Source of the DNA: Vitrella brassicaformis
Taxonomy: Eukaryota; Sar; Vitrellaceae
DNA length: 64,000 bases
Direction: 5' to 3'
Assembly (NCBI GenBank): GCA_001179505.1
Contig: CDMY01000248.1
Coordinates: 85,303 to 149,302 of the forward strand
Position numbers and translations under genes: made by a program. Every line of letters begins with the position of its first letter. The first letter of the stretch is position 1. Positions 36,850-47,986 of the stretch are shown one piece after another. The notes below the pieces were generated by a model that saw nothing but the letters and a program-made list of their open reading frames with translations, was not told the DNA's origin and did no database searches.

Positions 36850-38287
36850 CCGAGGGGGGCAGCACAGGGCCGTGTAGCGGGAGGTGTAGCAGGAGGGGTG
36901 GGCTGAGGTGTTGGCAGAGCGATATGGGTATGGGAGGCTTGATGTGTATAGACGGATTGTGTCTACGAGGGGCGGGGAGGGGTGCTTCATGGCCATTTCA
37001 TGTGGATGCATCGCTCAGAGTGGTTGACCTCTGTGTCCGTCTGAATGAATGGAATGGCCGGATGACTGTGTGACCTCAATTCACGGCGAGCATTGCAAAC
37101 TGATATGAAGCGCACCGATACCACCAGTGTCAGCCGCACACACACACGCGCATCTGTTGTTGGTCTGTCTGTACTGCATTGTATGTCCCCCATCCCACCC
37201 CACCCCATCCCATCAATCAAAGTGCGAAAGAGCCACTGCTTTTTGCTGCAGCCCCACGAACCATCGTTTGCAGCAAGAGCCGTGTAGCAGATAAGGGGGG
37301 GAAGAGGGAGGGATGGCGGTGTGTGTAGACTGGGTGGCTGTCCGCCGGGGTGACCGATGGCTCTATCTCTGTCTGGGGTGTACATATTGTGTGCAGTCTG
37401 ATTTGTTTCGTTGGCTAGTGCAGTTCAGCCGTGGTTGATTGACTGATTTCATGCCCATGGCCACATCAGTCAGTTCAATGTCTCAGCAACCACAGGGGCC
37501 GTCCCCCACCACACCGATCCGGTACACCCGTCCAGCTATCCGAATAGGTAATGACTCGCCAACTGCCGGCGGGCCCTCCACTCAGAAATTTAAGCCAGCC
37601 AGCTTTGCAGTGCAGAAGGCCAGCTTCCCAAACGGAAATCCAGCTTTCCGGGCGGAAAGCTGACGCAAAAACGGTGCTTCAATGAACGAGAGAGCTCCTT
37701 CGGTCCTTCTGAGTTGCTGCTGCAATGAAAGTGTTGTGGGTTGCATTGCATTGGCCCGTCGACCTCGGCCGTTCAGATCATTTCTGTGAGGGAGAGATGT
37801 CCACTCATTTATTCAGCCAAGCACTCCCGGAAACAGAGAGACATTCAGCCAATCCATTGCAAGCGAACGCACACAAGAGGGACACATACAGGGGAGGGGA
37901 GGGGGGAAGGGGGACCGCCTAGCTGCCTATCAGCGCTGTTTGTTCCACCGACCATAGTGAGTGTCTCTCGTCCGCCGGCATCCCGCGGGACAAAAGCGGG
38001 ACGCAGCCGGAGAGAGGCACTCACTGTCAGACGGACACATTCGTGTATGTCTTTGTGTGTGTGTTTCTGTGGTGCCTTTTTGCGCTGGAGTCTGTCCAAA
38101 GCAGCACAGACGGCCCCAAAGCACAATCCCTCCCAAAGCACATTCTCACTCACAACACTCCATGAATCATCAATGCGAGCTACGTCTACGGATGTGAGTA
38201 TGGCGATCACCTGAGAGGGGGGAGAGCACACAAACGAAAGAGCCCGTGAGTATCCATGGATGGGTGCACAGCGGCGTGGCCATGCAC
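36850..38287. other. Intergenic region spanning the duplication edge
   Basis: Up to about 37565 it matches the right arm; from there to about 38935 the sequence is absent from copy 2. A short open frame at 37454-37663 (Gln/Pro/Ser-rich) is not supported well enough to call. A likely 3'-UTR intron of the next gene ends near 38212. Confidence 0.45.
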
Positions 38288-39621
38288 TCACTGGTTGCTG
38301 GTTTGGTTGTTGGTGTCAGGGTCGTTCTGGTCGCCCTGGTCCAGCCCCGCATTATACGCTGCGATCATGCCCTGCTGCATGTTTTCCAGGGCCGTGGAGA
38401 GCCCTGGCATGAACGCGCTCAGCAGGCGCCCTGGGAAGCCAGCAGCAGCAGGGGGGGGGCCACCACCAGCAGCAGGGCCAGCTGCCTGCCCAGCGGCAGC
38501 GGCAGCAGCAGCCGCAACACTCTCTGCAGACATACAGACATCCATGGATTCATTCATGTGTGTGAGGAAGGAGACGTAAAGTGTGTCCGTGTATGTGTGT
38601 GTATGTGTGTGGTGGTCGAGACGCCACGCCACGCCATGCGACTCACGGCTATTGGTCTCTGCACCATGAAAAGAAAGAAAAGAGCAAAGATGAGATGCAG
38701 CCTGAGCGTCCATCCATCCATCCATCCATCCATCCATGTGAACGTACCGAGATCCTTGAGTTCTATCTGGTCGTCCTGTTCCACGACAACACACACACCA
38801 CGACGCACCGCATTCGATCGTACATAATGGGTGTTTGAATGTGTGGCTCTATCTGTGTCGCGCACCTTGGGTCTGTTGTCGTTTCTGTCCTTGATGGCCT
38901 GGCGGAACTCGTCCACGGGATTCTGTGGCCCTCCCTGCACCAACACCACACCACACCACACCAGCCTCTCTCTCTGTGTCCAGCTGTGTGTCTGTGTATG
39001 TGGCCTAGGTACGAGCGGTTTGAGGTCTACGTCCAGGAATTCGTCATCCTCCTCCCCATCATCGTCGGTCTGGGTGAAGTGCAGTCTGACCAAACGCGTC
39101 GATCTGATTAAAGACAGAAGGAGGGGGGGACACAGACACAAGTGGACGGCTTCCCACCCTACCCAGAAGGTCTGTTACAGACCTACCTGTTGAACTCCAC
39201 CAGTTTGAGTTTATCGAAGAGGATGCGCTGCTTGAACTTGGACGACACTACACACACAGACAGACAAGAGATGGCTGCACGTGTCTCTACGTGTCAATTT
39301 CTGGCATACCGAAGTCGATGCGCGAATCCGAAAACTCAACACGACCCTGACCGACACAGACAGACAAAGCCAGCCGATGCACCACACCCACACTGATACG
39401 AACCAGCCCCAGCCACGCCACGATACACGCAAGGCCTTCTCACCTCCACCCTCTCGGCCATCCCCGGGGGAAGAACCTCAGCCTCTAGCTTGGGATTGCT
39501 GCATGGGTCAACAGACGACAAGAGTGTCACTCAGCTGCACAGGCAACCTGCCCGCATACCCCCGCCATCTCACCTGAAACTCACTGCATACCCCCGCCAT
39601 CTCACCTGAAACTCACTGCAT

Positions 39622-39655
<34 letters not shown>

Positions 39656-42506
39656 TGGATGGTGTACAGAAAGATCGCCATGTGTCTTCTGGCGCACGTA
39701 GCTCTTACGTGGCGCGACGTAGGTGGAGGGAAGGAACGGCCCACCTGACACGAGAGCAGAGGAAACGTGTGTGTGTCGGTCTGGACATGTGTGCAATGAC
39801 TACTACCCATGTCGATGCTGGAGTTGCGATACGAGGAGGGTGAACTGGAACCTGACACAATAAAATCACACACACACACACACATTCACAAGTGTGAGAA
39901 GTCATCTCGTCTGCATGCCATCCGTAAGCTCACGTAGCATGTCGGCCGTGGAGTTGCACTGGAAGCTGCTCGAGGCACTCGGGCTATCGCTGTCCGCGGG
40001 GGAATCCTTGGGCAGCGAATAGATCTGAATGTCCGCCCCCGTCTTGTTGAAGGTCCGAACACTCTCGAGCAGCAATTCCACATCCTAATTGCCAAGAGAT
40101 ACGAAGCGCATCCATCCACTGTCACGCATGTGTGGCGTGTGGGCTTCTGGGGTGCTCACTTCGAGGTTGTGAAATTTGATGTCGAGACCGGGAAGGCCTT
40201 TGTCGATATGATTCACGACCACATCCCTGGATAAGGACACGCACGTACACCATCAGGGATACAACATGGATGTGGCTGGGTGTGGGTGGGTGTGGCGCTG
40301 CTTACTTCGGTGACATGATGCTGGTGTTGCCGACACTGCGGAGCCCTCCATATCCGACAAAGAACGCATCTGCAGGAGAATGACGTGTCTCTCTGTGTAT
40401 GCACCCGTGTGTGTGTGGGTGGGGGGGGAGGGGGGTGGGGTGCACCTCGGTGTGTGCTTGGGTAGAAGATGAAGAATGAGTTGTCGATGATGAGCAGCCC
40501 CTGCAGCACGCAGACAGACACACGTACAGACGCAGTGGTGGAAAAGATGGTCTCGTTGGCATACACACCGGGGTCCAGCCAGATTTGATTTCGTACGACT
40601 TTGAGGTCTTCGGGGGCACCATCTCGAGTATCTCCACGCGAGCCGTCACCAAATCAGCACCACCACCACCACCAGCAGCTGACACACAGCCACAGGGCAC
40701 AAGTGGTCAGACAGACACCGCCCTGACCCAGCCTCCCCCTCCCCTTCTCCCATGTCTGTGTGTGGGTCGGCCTGTGACCTACCGTAGAACTTGCCTTTGG
40801 ATTGGTCTTTGATTGGCACAGTGGCCTGCTGTTGTAGTATGTCCATCACATCCTTGACCACGTCCTGATCAATGACACACACCCCACAACAGGCGCAGGT
40901 GTACAGGCGATGATGCGTGTGAACCCGTTCCTTGCGTACCGTCTCAGGGTCCTTGAAACTGACGAGGAGGTTGGGCGTCTTCGACTCCTGGAAGTCCAAA
41001 ACCAAGACCCTGCACACACACACACACACACCACACACACCACACACACACCACACACACACCCCACACACACACATACACACACATACACACACAAATG
41101 TTCTGTGCATGCTCTGTGTGTGCCGACGGTGTGCCGCTGTGTGTTGTGTGTCTGGTGCATGTGTCGACTGTGGACTCACTGATGGTAGTTTTCTTTCTTG
41201 GTGGAGATGATGTGGTAGTCGATGGTGCTGAGTGAGTCGTAGGGGTACCAGAACGTCGCTGAACATCACACAAACAGAGGCAGATAGGTGCTGTGGCGTG
41301 TGTGTATGCGCCCATCGGTCCGTACGTGCGTGCGGCAGGCGCTGTGCCGGGATGAACTCGAGTGCCTTGGGCTCCAACACAAAGTCACCCTGCGACCGAC
41401 ACACACGAGGAGAAAAGGGGAGGGGAGGTGCGTGTCTCTCTGTGCTTTGTGTGCTGGCTCGTCTCGTCTGCCTACTGAGGTCCACGTCTTGAGATTTATT
41501 TTGGCGACGTCCCCACTCTGGCTCGCCATCGCCTTGTAGCTCCGACTGCAGTGCACGGGTATAGACGTGTGTATGCGTGTGTTCCGTTCAGGTATCGGCA
41601 GGCCTTACTTGGGTATCTGGTTGAAAGTCTCTGCAGGTGAGGGGGGAGACAGATACACACAACGGCAATGCAGCAGGGTGTGTGTGTGCACCATCGTGGT
41701 GTCATGTGTTGGTGTGCGTACCTTCCAGAGAGTCCTCGTCGGTCGCGGAACTCAGCACATCTGTCGACAAGAGGGAAGTAAAAGAAATGCATGATTTCTG
41801 CCCCTTCCCTTACCCCTCACCCCTCACCCTTCTCGATCAGGGCCTTCAGCACCGAGATCTGGTAGGTAGTCTTGAGCACGGCTGCATTCGAAGACACAGA
41901 CATAGCAGCCCATTGCAACACAAACACCACACGCCAAATGTCGTCAGTTTGTGCCCACCCACCACTGAGGCAGTTGCGGATGTTGATGGATGAGGAGGAG
42001 GCGCCCTGTTGAGCCTCCTCAGTCAGCACGGCCGATCCACCTGTAGGAACAGACAATGGGCATCCTCTCCCGTGTATGTGTCCCCCGTCCTCATGTAACA
42101 CATCAAATCCACAACAACACAGCCGCATGCAGCAAATCCCACCATAGCATCGCATACCTCCATTCGTGTTGGCCACATCTTGAGCGGCAGCCGTTTCCAT
42201 CATGGCCTGAGTGTGCGTGTTACCAGCCTCTGTGCAAAGGAGGAGATCCATTCATCCATCCATCCAATGGCATCCATCCATCCATCTTTCCATCCAGCAC
42301 ACACATGCCGCCATTTCCATGGATACCCGTGAGCCCCGACTCCGAGTCCTCGGTCTTGCCTTCCCCCCCTTCGGCCACACCCTCAGTGGGCACACCTGTG
42401 CATAAGATGCACATTTGCACAGGCCTCGCGGAGGGCCTCTCCTCCAGCGTCCTGTGTTCTCACCGTGGAGCTCGTCCTTCTCAGAGCTCGAGGAAGACGC
42501 CATCAT
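38288..42506 (-). CDS. Tri-module protein with PH-like pattern, copy 1 (intact)
   Basis: The minus-strand start at 42506 gives a Ser-rich N terminus. About 20 small exons follow, most of 15-35 codons. Three modules begin with Gly plus hydrophobic strands and an F-x-F/P turn (GDFVLEPKALEFIP near 41380, GLLIIDNSFFIFYP near 40480, GRVEFSDSRIDFG near 39320). The first two end in an amphipathic helix (VRKDVVKDVMDILQQQ near 40860; VELLLESVRTF near 40070). This is reminiscent of PH/GRAM-type folds, a guess from pattern only. The C terminus has an acidic patch (39030-39080), an Ala/Gly/Pro-rich low-complexity stretch and a Gln/Asn tail. A diverged paralogue lies at 56510-60111. Function unknown. Confidence 0.6.
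38935..39083. repeat. Short inverted patch shared with 59950-60104
   Basis: About 150 bp covering the acidic exon and its following intron match the end of the paralogous gene in reverse complement, much better than the rest of the two genes. Confidence 0.85.
39554..39617. repeat. 32-bp perfect tandem repeat with candidate microexon
   Basis: Units 39554-39585 and 39586-39617. On the minus strand each unit carries acceptor TATGCAG or GATGCAG, then TGAGTTTCAG, then donor GTGAG, so a 10-nt microexon may have been duplicated. Confidence 0.75.
41011..41097. repeat. (AC)n-rich microsatellite in intron
   Basis: A CA-dinucleotide tract with small interruptions, inside an intron of the tri-module gene. 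Confidence 0.9.
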
Positions 42507-43043
42507 GATGATCACAGGAGTATGAGAACTCTTCTGAACGAAACCTTGAGAGAACCGAGAACTCAGATGCCTGTGTGTTTACAGCTCAGGCTCGCAAGTG
42601 CACCCCCCGAAATGCAATACAGACAGCTGCAGCAGACCGCTCGTCTGAACCCTCCCTCTGACCAGACATTTGTACAAACAGACATAACATGCAATTCACA
42701 AGGAGGAAAGGCAGGCAGGCAGGCGGCGACAACAGCTATCCATCCACTTACCAAAACCTGCCCAAGCCTTCCATCCATCCATCCATCCATCCATCCATCG
42801 GCCCATCCCTTTGTCTACTTAAGCAGAGGGGGAGACAGGTGTCGACTGGCGCCATCGGCTCTGGTCAGTCAACCGGCACCCATCTCTCCACCCCATCCCG
42901 CCCTCTCTTGACGTACCCCAACACACGCCAATCTATCTCTGGCACATCCACCGTGAACCCGTTAGCTACCTCCAGCACCCACTTGCCGTCCTGAAGCAGC
43001 GGCAGAGAAGCCAACCCCATGCAGCACCGCCCCTACCTCCGGC
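42507..43043. other. Intergenic region with (ATCC)n microsatellite
   Basis: It holds a CATC/ATCC run (about 42770-42799) and, near 42583-42595, an imperfect version of the paired motif (AGCTC, then GGCTCGC). No gene recognised. Confidence 0.45.
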
Positions 43044-44090
43044 TCACTTCAGCAGGTCGTTGATGACGAGGTCGAACTGCTTGAGCACCCGACGCCACAG
43101 GGGCACCGACACGGGGAAGCGGGTGCTCAGCGGCGCAGGCGCATGAGCAACAGCCGACTCGGTCGTGGTCAGAGTGATGCTGTCAGCTTGGATCTCCAGG
43201 TGGGCGGCGACAGTATCGGGGGGTCGAAACCCGCTCACAACCACAAGACGCGCGTCATTGCCGTCATCCTGACGGTCGGCCACGATGCCCATCTGCTGGG
43301 GGATGTGGCCGGTGGGCAGAGACTGACGGCTGGCGCTGCGTCTGTCCGCCGTGGTTTTCACCGTCGTCCGGTGCACTCCCCCCTGATGAGACCACCAGTA
43401 AACCAAGCAGCACAGGAGATATGAGGAGAAGGACCGGTGGAGAGTGATGCCATCCCGGATGACGGGATCGCCTCTCTGGTATCCCTCGGCGTAAGGATGG
43501 TTGGCCGGCAACTCCCCCAAAGGCACCGCACGAAAGACCCGGCCAGTGCCGATCCAGTAGGCGCCGCTAGCGTCTTGTTCCAGGTTCAGGCAGTCGCTCT
43601 GGTGCGTCAGCTGGCGTCCGATAAGCCGATAAATGGCAATTGCGAGAGGCAGGTTGCGAAGGCCCCACATGTTAGGCAGATGAGTCACCGACAGCAGCAG
43701 AGGAAGTCCGGTGGATGGGGTCAGCCGATAGATGGCCGCCAGTCTGATGAATTGCCCGATGGACCGCCACTCGGCAGCACGCTGCTGACATCCCAAGAAG
43801 TAGACGGTCTTGAGGGCCGCCTCAAGGTCACTAATGGTGAAGAACAAGACATCTCGCAGGACCAGGCGGCTCATCGCCTCCTCTATATGCTCCTCGACGA
43901 GCCTCAGCATCGTGGCAAGACCATCGGGAGAGCTGTTGGAGATCTGGGAGCGGAGAGCGGCCCGTTGCTGGTCGTCGCCCGACACGGCAATGTCAGCGGC
44001 CTTCTTGATTGCGAGTGTCAGCAGGGACGAGAGGGGTGGAGGGCTCGGGGGCTTCTGATCGGGGAGCTGCTGTGTGGGCTGGGACGCCAT
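43044..44090 (-). CDS. Unknown protein
   Basis: Single open exon; ATG at 44090 (MASQPTQQLP), stop at 43044. About 350 residues. A Pro-rich start is followed by a helical region and a Leu/Ile-rich middle that may be buried helices rather than membrane spans. No domain recognised. The frame extends upstream to 44243, but without an obvious ATG near the gene body. It is head-to-head with the two-RRM gene. Confidence 0.65.
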   Translation of the reverse strand: MASQPTQQLPDQKPPSPPPLSSLLTLAIKKAADIAVSGDDQQRAALRSQISNSSPDGLATMLRLVEEHIEEAMSRLVLRDVLFFTISDLEAALKTVYFLGCQQRAAEWRSIGQFIRLAAIYRLTPSTGLPLLLSVTHLPNMWGLRNLPLAIAIYRLIGRQLTHQSDCLNLEQDASGAYWIGTGRVFRAVPLGELPANHPYAEGYQRGDPVIRDGITLHRSFSSYLLCCLVYWWSHQGGVHRTTVKTTADRRSASRQSLPTGHIPQQMGIVADRQDDGNDARLVVVSGFRPPDTVAAHLEIQADSITLTTTESAVAHAPAPLSTRFPVSVPLWRRVLKQFDLVINDLLK

Positions 44091-44688
44091 CGGTGAGTGA
44101 GCGAGCGGTCTGAGGGGCCATGACAGACATAGAGAAAATGGGCATGCGATGCGCTTTGCGCGTGGGTGGCTTCGTACATACATGGTAGGCGGTTTGATGC
44201 GACGGTTGTGTCCTCCTGGTCTGCTGGTTCCTGCAGGAGCCACAGACCATCACCGTGTTTGATGCCATTCATACACTGGCCCTTCGCTCACCCGGCGTTC
44301 GTCAGTCAGTGAGATTCGAAGACCCAGCTGGTATGCAGTTGTCCCGGTGACGCACAATCTGGCACACAGCCCAAACCAGCAATATCAACACAGTCATCGC
44401 ACGACGAATCCATCCAAACGAAAACAGGCAGACAGACAGAGCAGACGCAGGACCAGCTCTGAGTCACTGGCTGCCTTTCATCGTATGAACATCCATAGTC
44501 CGCGTTTCACTTTGCTGACCTTTGCTGCGATGATGCTATCACAGCGATTATCGGATGCCTGGGCCCATTTCTTCCCTCCTCTGTTCTCAGCTCGCCCTTT
44601 CTGAGCTCGCAAACGAGGGGAAGGAAGGGGAAGAAAGGGGAAAGAGAAGGGAAGCCTTCTTCGCCAACGAGAAGGACGGGTCTTCGCG
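44091..44688. promoter_or_regulatory. Divergent promoter region
   Basis: Head-to-head spacer of an unknown gene and the two-RRM gene, with the paired AGCTCGC motif at 44589-44610. Confidence 0.45.
44589..44610 (+). promoter_or_regulatory. Paired AGCTCGC motif
   Basis: Copies at 44589 and 44604, 15 nt apart, about 80 nt upstream of the ATG at 44689. Promoter role inferred. Confidence 0.45.
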
Positions 44689-45479
44689 ATGGTTTCTGAT
44701 CCTCGTGCTCTGTATGTCGCCCACCTGCCCGACGGATGCACGAAGGAGCATCTTGAGGAGCTGGCGAAGGACCTGCGGGGCTTCAAGGAGGCGCGGCTGG
44801 TACCAGGGCGCGCGGAGGGCTTCTACGCATTCGTGGACTTCGCTGACGCCGAGTGCTGCCGCGCTGCTTTGCCGCTGCTCGAGGTCAGCAATGAAGGAGA
44901 GGAAGGAGAGGACACCAACTGATGCAGAGAGGCCACCGTGCACGCTGTCCTGGTCTGTGGGTTGCATATGTCTTGGTTTGTCAGGACAAGAAGCTGCCGG
45001 CATTTCCCTCCTTCCCCGGCCTGAAGATCTCCTACGCCCGCACTTCCAAGAGGATCCGCGAGGAGTCCCCCGACCTGAGGACCGCCCAGCGCCCTCGCTC
45101 AGACAAACCCCCTCCCCGCAGAGGACGCGAGCGCGAGCGGGAGAGGGAGAGGGAGAGGGAAAGAGAGAGAGAGCGGGAGGCGCCGGTGGGCAGTCAGCCG
45201 TCCAATGTGGTGTATGTGGACTACATCCCCGGCGACTGCACGGAGAGGGAGCTGTCGCACATCTTCCGGCCGTTCCCCGGCTATGTGAGCTGCCGTGTGG
45301 TGCCGCGGCAGGGCACCCGGTGGCTGTATGGGTTTGTCGTCTACACCAACGACGAGCAGGCGGGGCTGGTCATCGACACGGCGCAGGGCTATCGCCTCAG
45401 CCCGGAGGACCAGCGGGGGCTGGAGCTCATGTATGCCAAGACCAGTGTGCGCGTGTCGAGGAGGGGCAACAAGCGATAG
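44689..45479 (+). CDS. Two-RRM RNA-binding protein
   Basis: Two exons (44689-44890 and from about 44986), joined in phase at GAG|GAC. RRM1 (residues 5-80) has LYVAHLP as RNP2 and FYAFVDFAD as RNP1. A linker rich in Arg-Glu dipeptides follows (45120-45180). RRM2 has VVYVDYIP and YGFVVYTN. The RE-rich linker is common in splicing factors, so a role in pre-mRNA processing is likely but inferred. About 230 residues. RNA-binding call is secure. Confidence 0.85.
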
Positions 45480-46124
45480 ATTGTCAGGGGTAGCTAGCTA
45501 TTGACGGGATGGTGTATCGTTTTCGACGGCTGGCCACGGTTTTTCTGTCTTGTTGGTGAGTTGAGGTGACGGCCGAACGTATGTGAACAGCAAGTGTTGG
45601 GGCGTGAGTGTACTTCCCTTTTGCTGGGTGGTGGGCTGTGTGTGCTGCTATTTTATCCTTCCTTGGCGACGCACCTTCCTCGGGTGATTTGGTCCTGTCA
45701 GCCCTTCTCACTGGCAGGACACAATTGTCGATGATGGAGAAGGCGCCGATGGAAGGAAAGACAGAAGACCGGCACCTGTGTGCCGTGCCGACGAGGAAGG
45801 TGCATAGACTCCATGTTTGTGTCGTGTCTTCTGCACAGTCACTGTGATGTGCTGGGTATCGAGTTCGCATGACGCACTTGGTCCCGCTGCTTGAATCTCA
45901 TGCACCTGCCCGGATATGGAGATCTGGCCAGATGCATGAGTCTGATGCCAGCTCACGCTCACTGGATGCGATCGATGATGACAGTCAGCAATGGGTTAGC
46001 CATTTCAGTGCAAGATGAGGGACTCCTGAGAGATCTGCCGGCCGGTGAGACGCCCACAAGCTGGCCAAAGCCCCCACCCCTCAGCTCGCGCGTGCTTAGC
46101 TCGTGTTGGAAGTTGCGAGATAAG
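45480..46124. promoter_or_regulatory. Intergenic region and 5' flank of next gene
   Basis: It separates two plus-strand genes. It holds the motif pair at 46083-46104; no gene otherwise recognised. Confidence 0.45.
46083..46104 (+). promoter_or_regulatory. Paired AGCTCGC motif (second unit AGCTCGT)
   Basis: Copies at 46083 and 46098, 15 nt apart, ending only about 20 nt before the ATG at 46125. If this is a start-site element, the leader would be very short. Promoter role inferred. Confidence 0.4.
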
Positions 46125-47986
46125 ATGGCAGCTGAGGAGGGCGGTATCGTCTACACCAAGGAGCAGGACCGCCACTTCAAGGCTCAGGGCGCCACGCAAG
46201 AGGTACGGCATCCCGCCATTGACACCATCTCCGCCCTCTGGCCTTGCCGAATGCATGGACCTCTGTGACGGTTGTGTCCAGATGCGTGTGGGCTATGTGT
46301 TGCGTGCCGTTGTGGAGCCCGTGATGGAGAGCACCGGCGAAGACCTGGCCGGGGAGGGGCAAGTCCATCGCGAAGGGCTCAAGGAGTTCCTCGCGAAGAC
46401 CTGCACCATCTTCCGCAAGGTGCGCTGACCACACAATATACGGCCAGAGATCCATGGCTGCATGGTGGATGTGGCCTTCTTCTTGGCGCGTTTGATGGAT
46501 GGACGGACGAATGCATTGGATTGGCTGGGTGTCAGGATGAGTTGTCGCGCGAGTGGATGGAGTACGTGTCCCGTGAGGTGCCGGCGGTGTCGAGTCGCCG
46601 CCCGCCCACCTGGAAGGCGCAGATCCCATGCCTCACCTCGACGCTGCAGGTAACTAACCCACACAGTCCACTCACACCGAACGCACGCCACACGCGCCGA
46701 TGGATGGATGGCCATATGTGTGATGTGTTTCGTGTGGTGCGGTGTGTTGTGTGCAGGAGTACACCAAGGTTGAGGTCAAGATAGATCGTCTTCGTGGCGG
46801 CGTTGCGGAGCAGGTGCACCTGTTTGAGAAACAGGGCGTCAGGGTCGCACTGGCCAGACTCATGATCATGGCACACGACGTCGTCTGTAAGCAATCAGAC
46901 GAGAGGAGAGGAGAGGAGAGGCAAGCTGTCTTTATCCATGCATCCATCCATCCATCCATCCATCCACACCAAACATCTATCTATATTGACCTGTTTGACG
47001 TGGCCGGTTGGTTTGGTTTGGTTTGGTTTGTGTGCAGGTGAGACTGCTGAGACGATGTACAATGCGTTGGTGATGCGGGCGGAGACCCTCCGGGCCCTCA
47101 CGGACAACAACTACGGCCTCCCGCCTCACGCCGAGGTCGGCCCACGAGGGACAAAGGGCGGGAGGGAGGGAGGGAGGGAGGGAGGGAGGGGAGAGAGGAG
47201 GGAGGCTCACTTTTCTCTCTTTGTGTGTCAGGTGTTGCGTGACAATCGCAAGGTGTCGGATCTCAAGAAGCTCTGGTCCGGACACCATGCACACACATCA
47301 CAGGAAACGAGTTGCACCAGGTGCATCTTCCCGTGTGTGTGTGTGTGTGTGATTGATGGATGTGCAGGAAGAGTTTGACCAAGCAGGAGGCTGAGGTGCG
47401 CGCCAAGCTGCAGGTGGCCCACCACCCCCACATGATGCCCATGCCCCTCCCGGACGGCACACACCCGCCCCTGGACAACCACAACAACGACGGCAACGGA
47501 AACGGAGAACACAACGAGCCCAACGACCCCAACGAGCGCCTGCTGACCCTCGCCGCCATCCCTGCCGGCCCGCCCAACGGCTACCCATACCCACACATGG
47601 TGGTGCCCATCACCATGCACCCCATCACACACGAGCGCGCCTCATCCTCATACGCCGTGCCCGCGTCGGCCAAGTCGTCCGAGGAGTTCATCCAGGACGG
47701 CAACGCCAACGGCATCCTGCCCTCACCGGCAGCAGCAGCAGCAGCTGCGGCTACGGCTGCTGGTGGGGGTGGTGGTGGTGGGGAGAAGCGCATGTCTGAA
47801 GAGGCGGTGGCCAACCTGCTGTGCTCGATGAAGGAGGGGGCCTCGCTGGACACGCGGCGCGGCCGCAAGCGGGGCTCGAGCAAGGCGGGCGGTGCGGAGG
47901 GGGACAAGGAGGGGGGCGGCAGGAAGCGACGCACCACCACCAAGAAACGAGACGAGAAAATGACGCAGGAGGCCCAGGGCATGTAA
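46125..47986 (+). CDS. Putative nuclear protein with helical N terminus and basic tail
   Basis: Seven exons, all junction phases checked and consistent. The N-terminal 250 residues are helical and charged, with conserved-looking segments in every exon. The last exon has a His/Pro/Asn-rich stretch (47400-47640), Ala and Gly runs (47720-47790) and two Lys/Arg clusters (RRGRKRG near 47860, GRKRRTTTKKR near 47930) that look like nuclear localisation signals. No DNA- or RNA-binding fold is recognised. The 3' flank is unusually long. Confidence 0.75.
46936..46968. repeat. (ATCC)n microsatellite in intron
   Basis: Tetranucleotide run inside an intron of the nuclear-protein gene. A GGGA run at about 47160-47190 marks another of its introns. 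Confidence 0.85.

Larger units (their letters stand above)
33711..37565. repeat. Left arm of inverted segmental duplication
   Basis: Contains the 5' part of the transporter, the divergent promoter, the whole ankyrin gene and its 3' flank. It matches, in reverse complement, 60155-64000. The left edge is open because the right arm runs off the window; the right edge is near 37565, where similarity stops. Confidence 0.9.

Noticed and set aside
37439-37663. Small plus-strand frame downstream of ankyrin copy 1
   Set aside because: Partly inside the duplication, but the frame is not kept in copy 2 and no domain is visible.
43437-44096. Long plus-strand open frame opposite the 43044-44090 gene
   Set aside because: It is a shadow of the longer minus-strand frame. 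Composition and start context favour the minus strand.
46936-46968. Tetranucleotide run as CRISPR-like or telomeric array
   Set aside because: The unit is four bases with no spacers; a simple microsatellite inside an intron.
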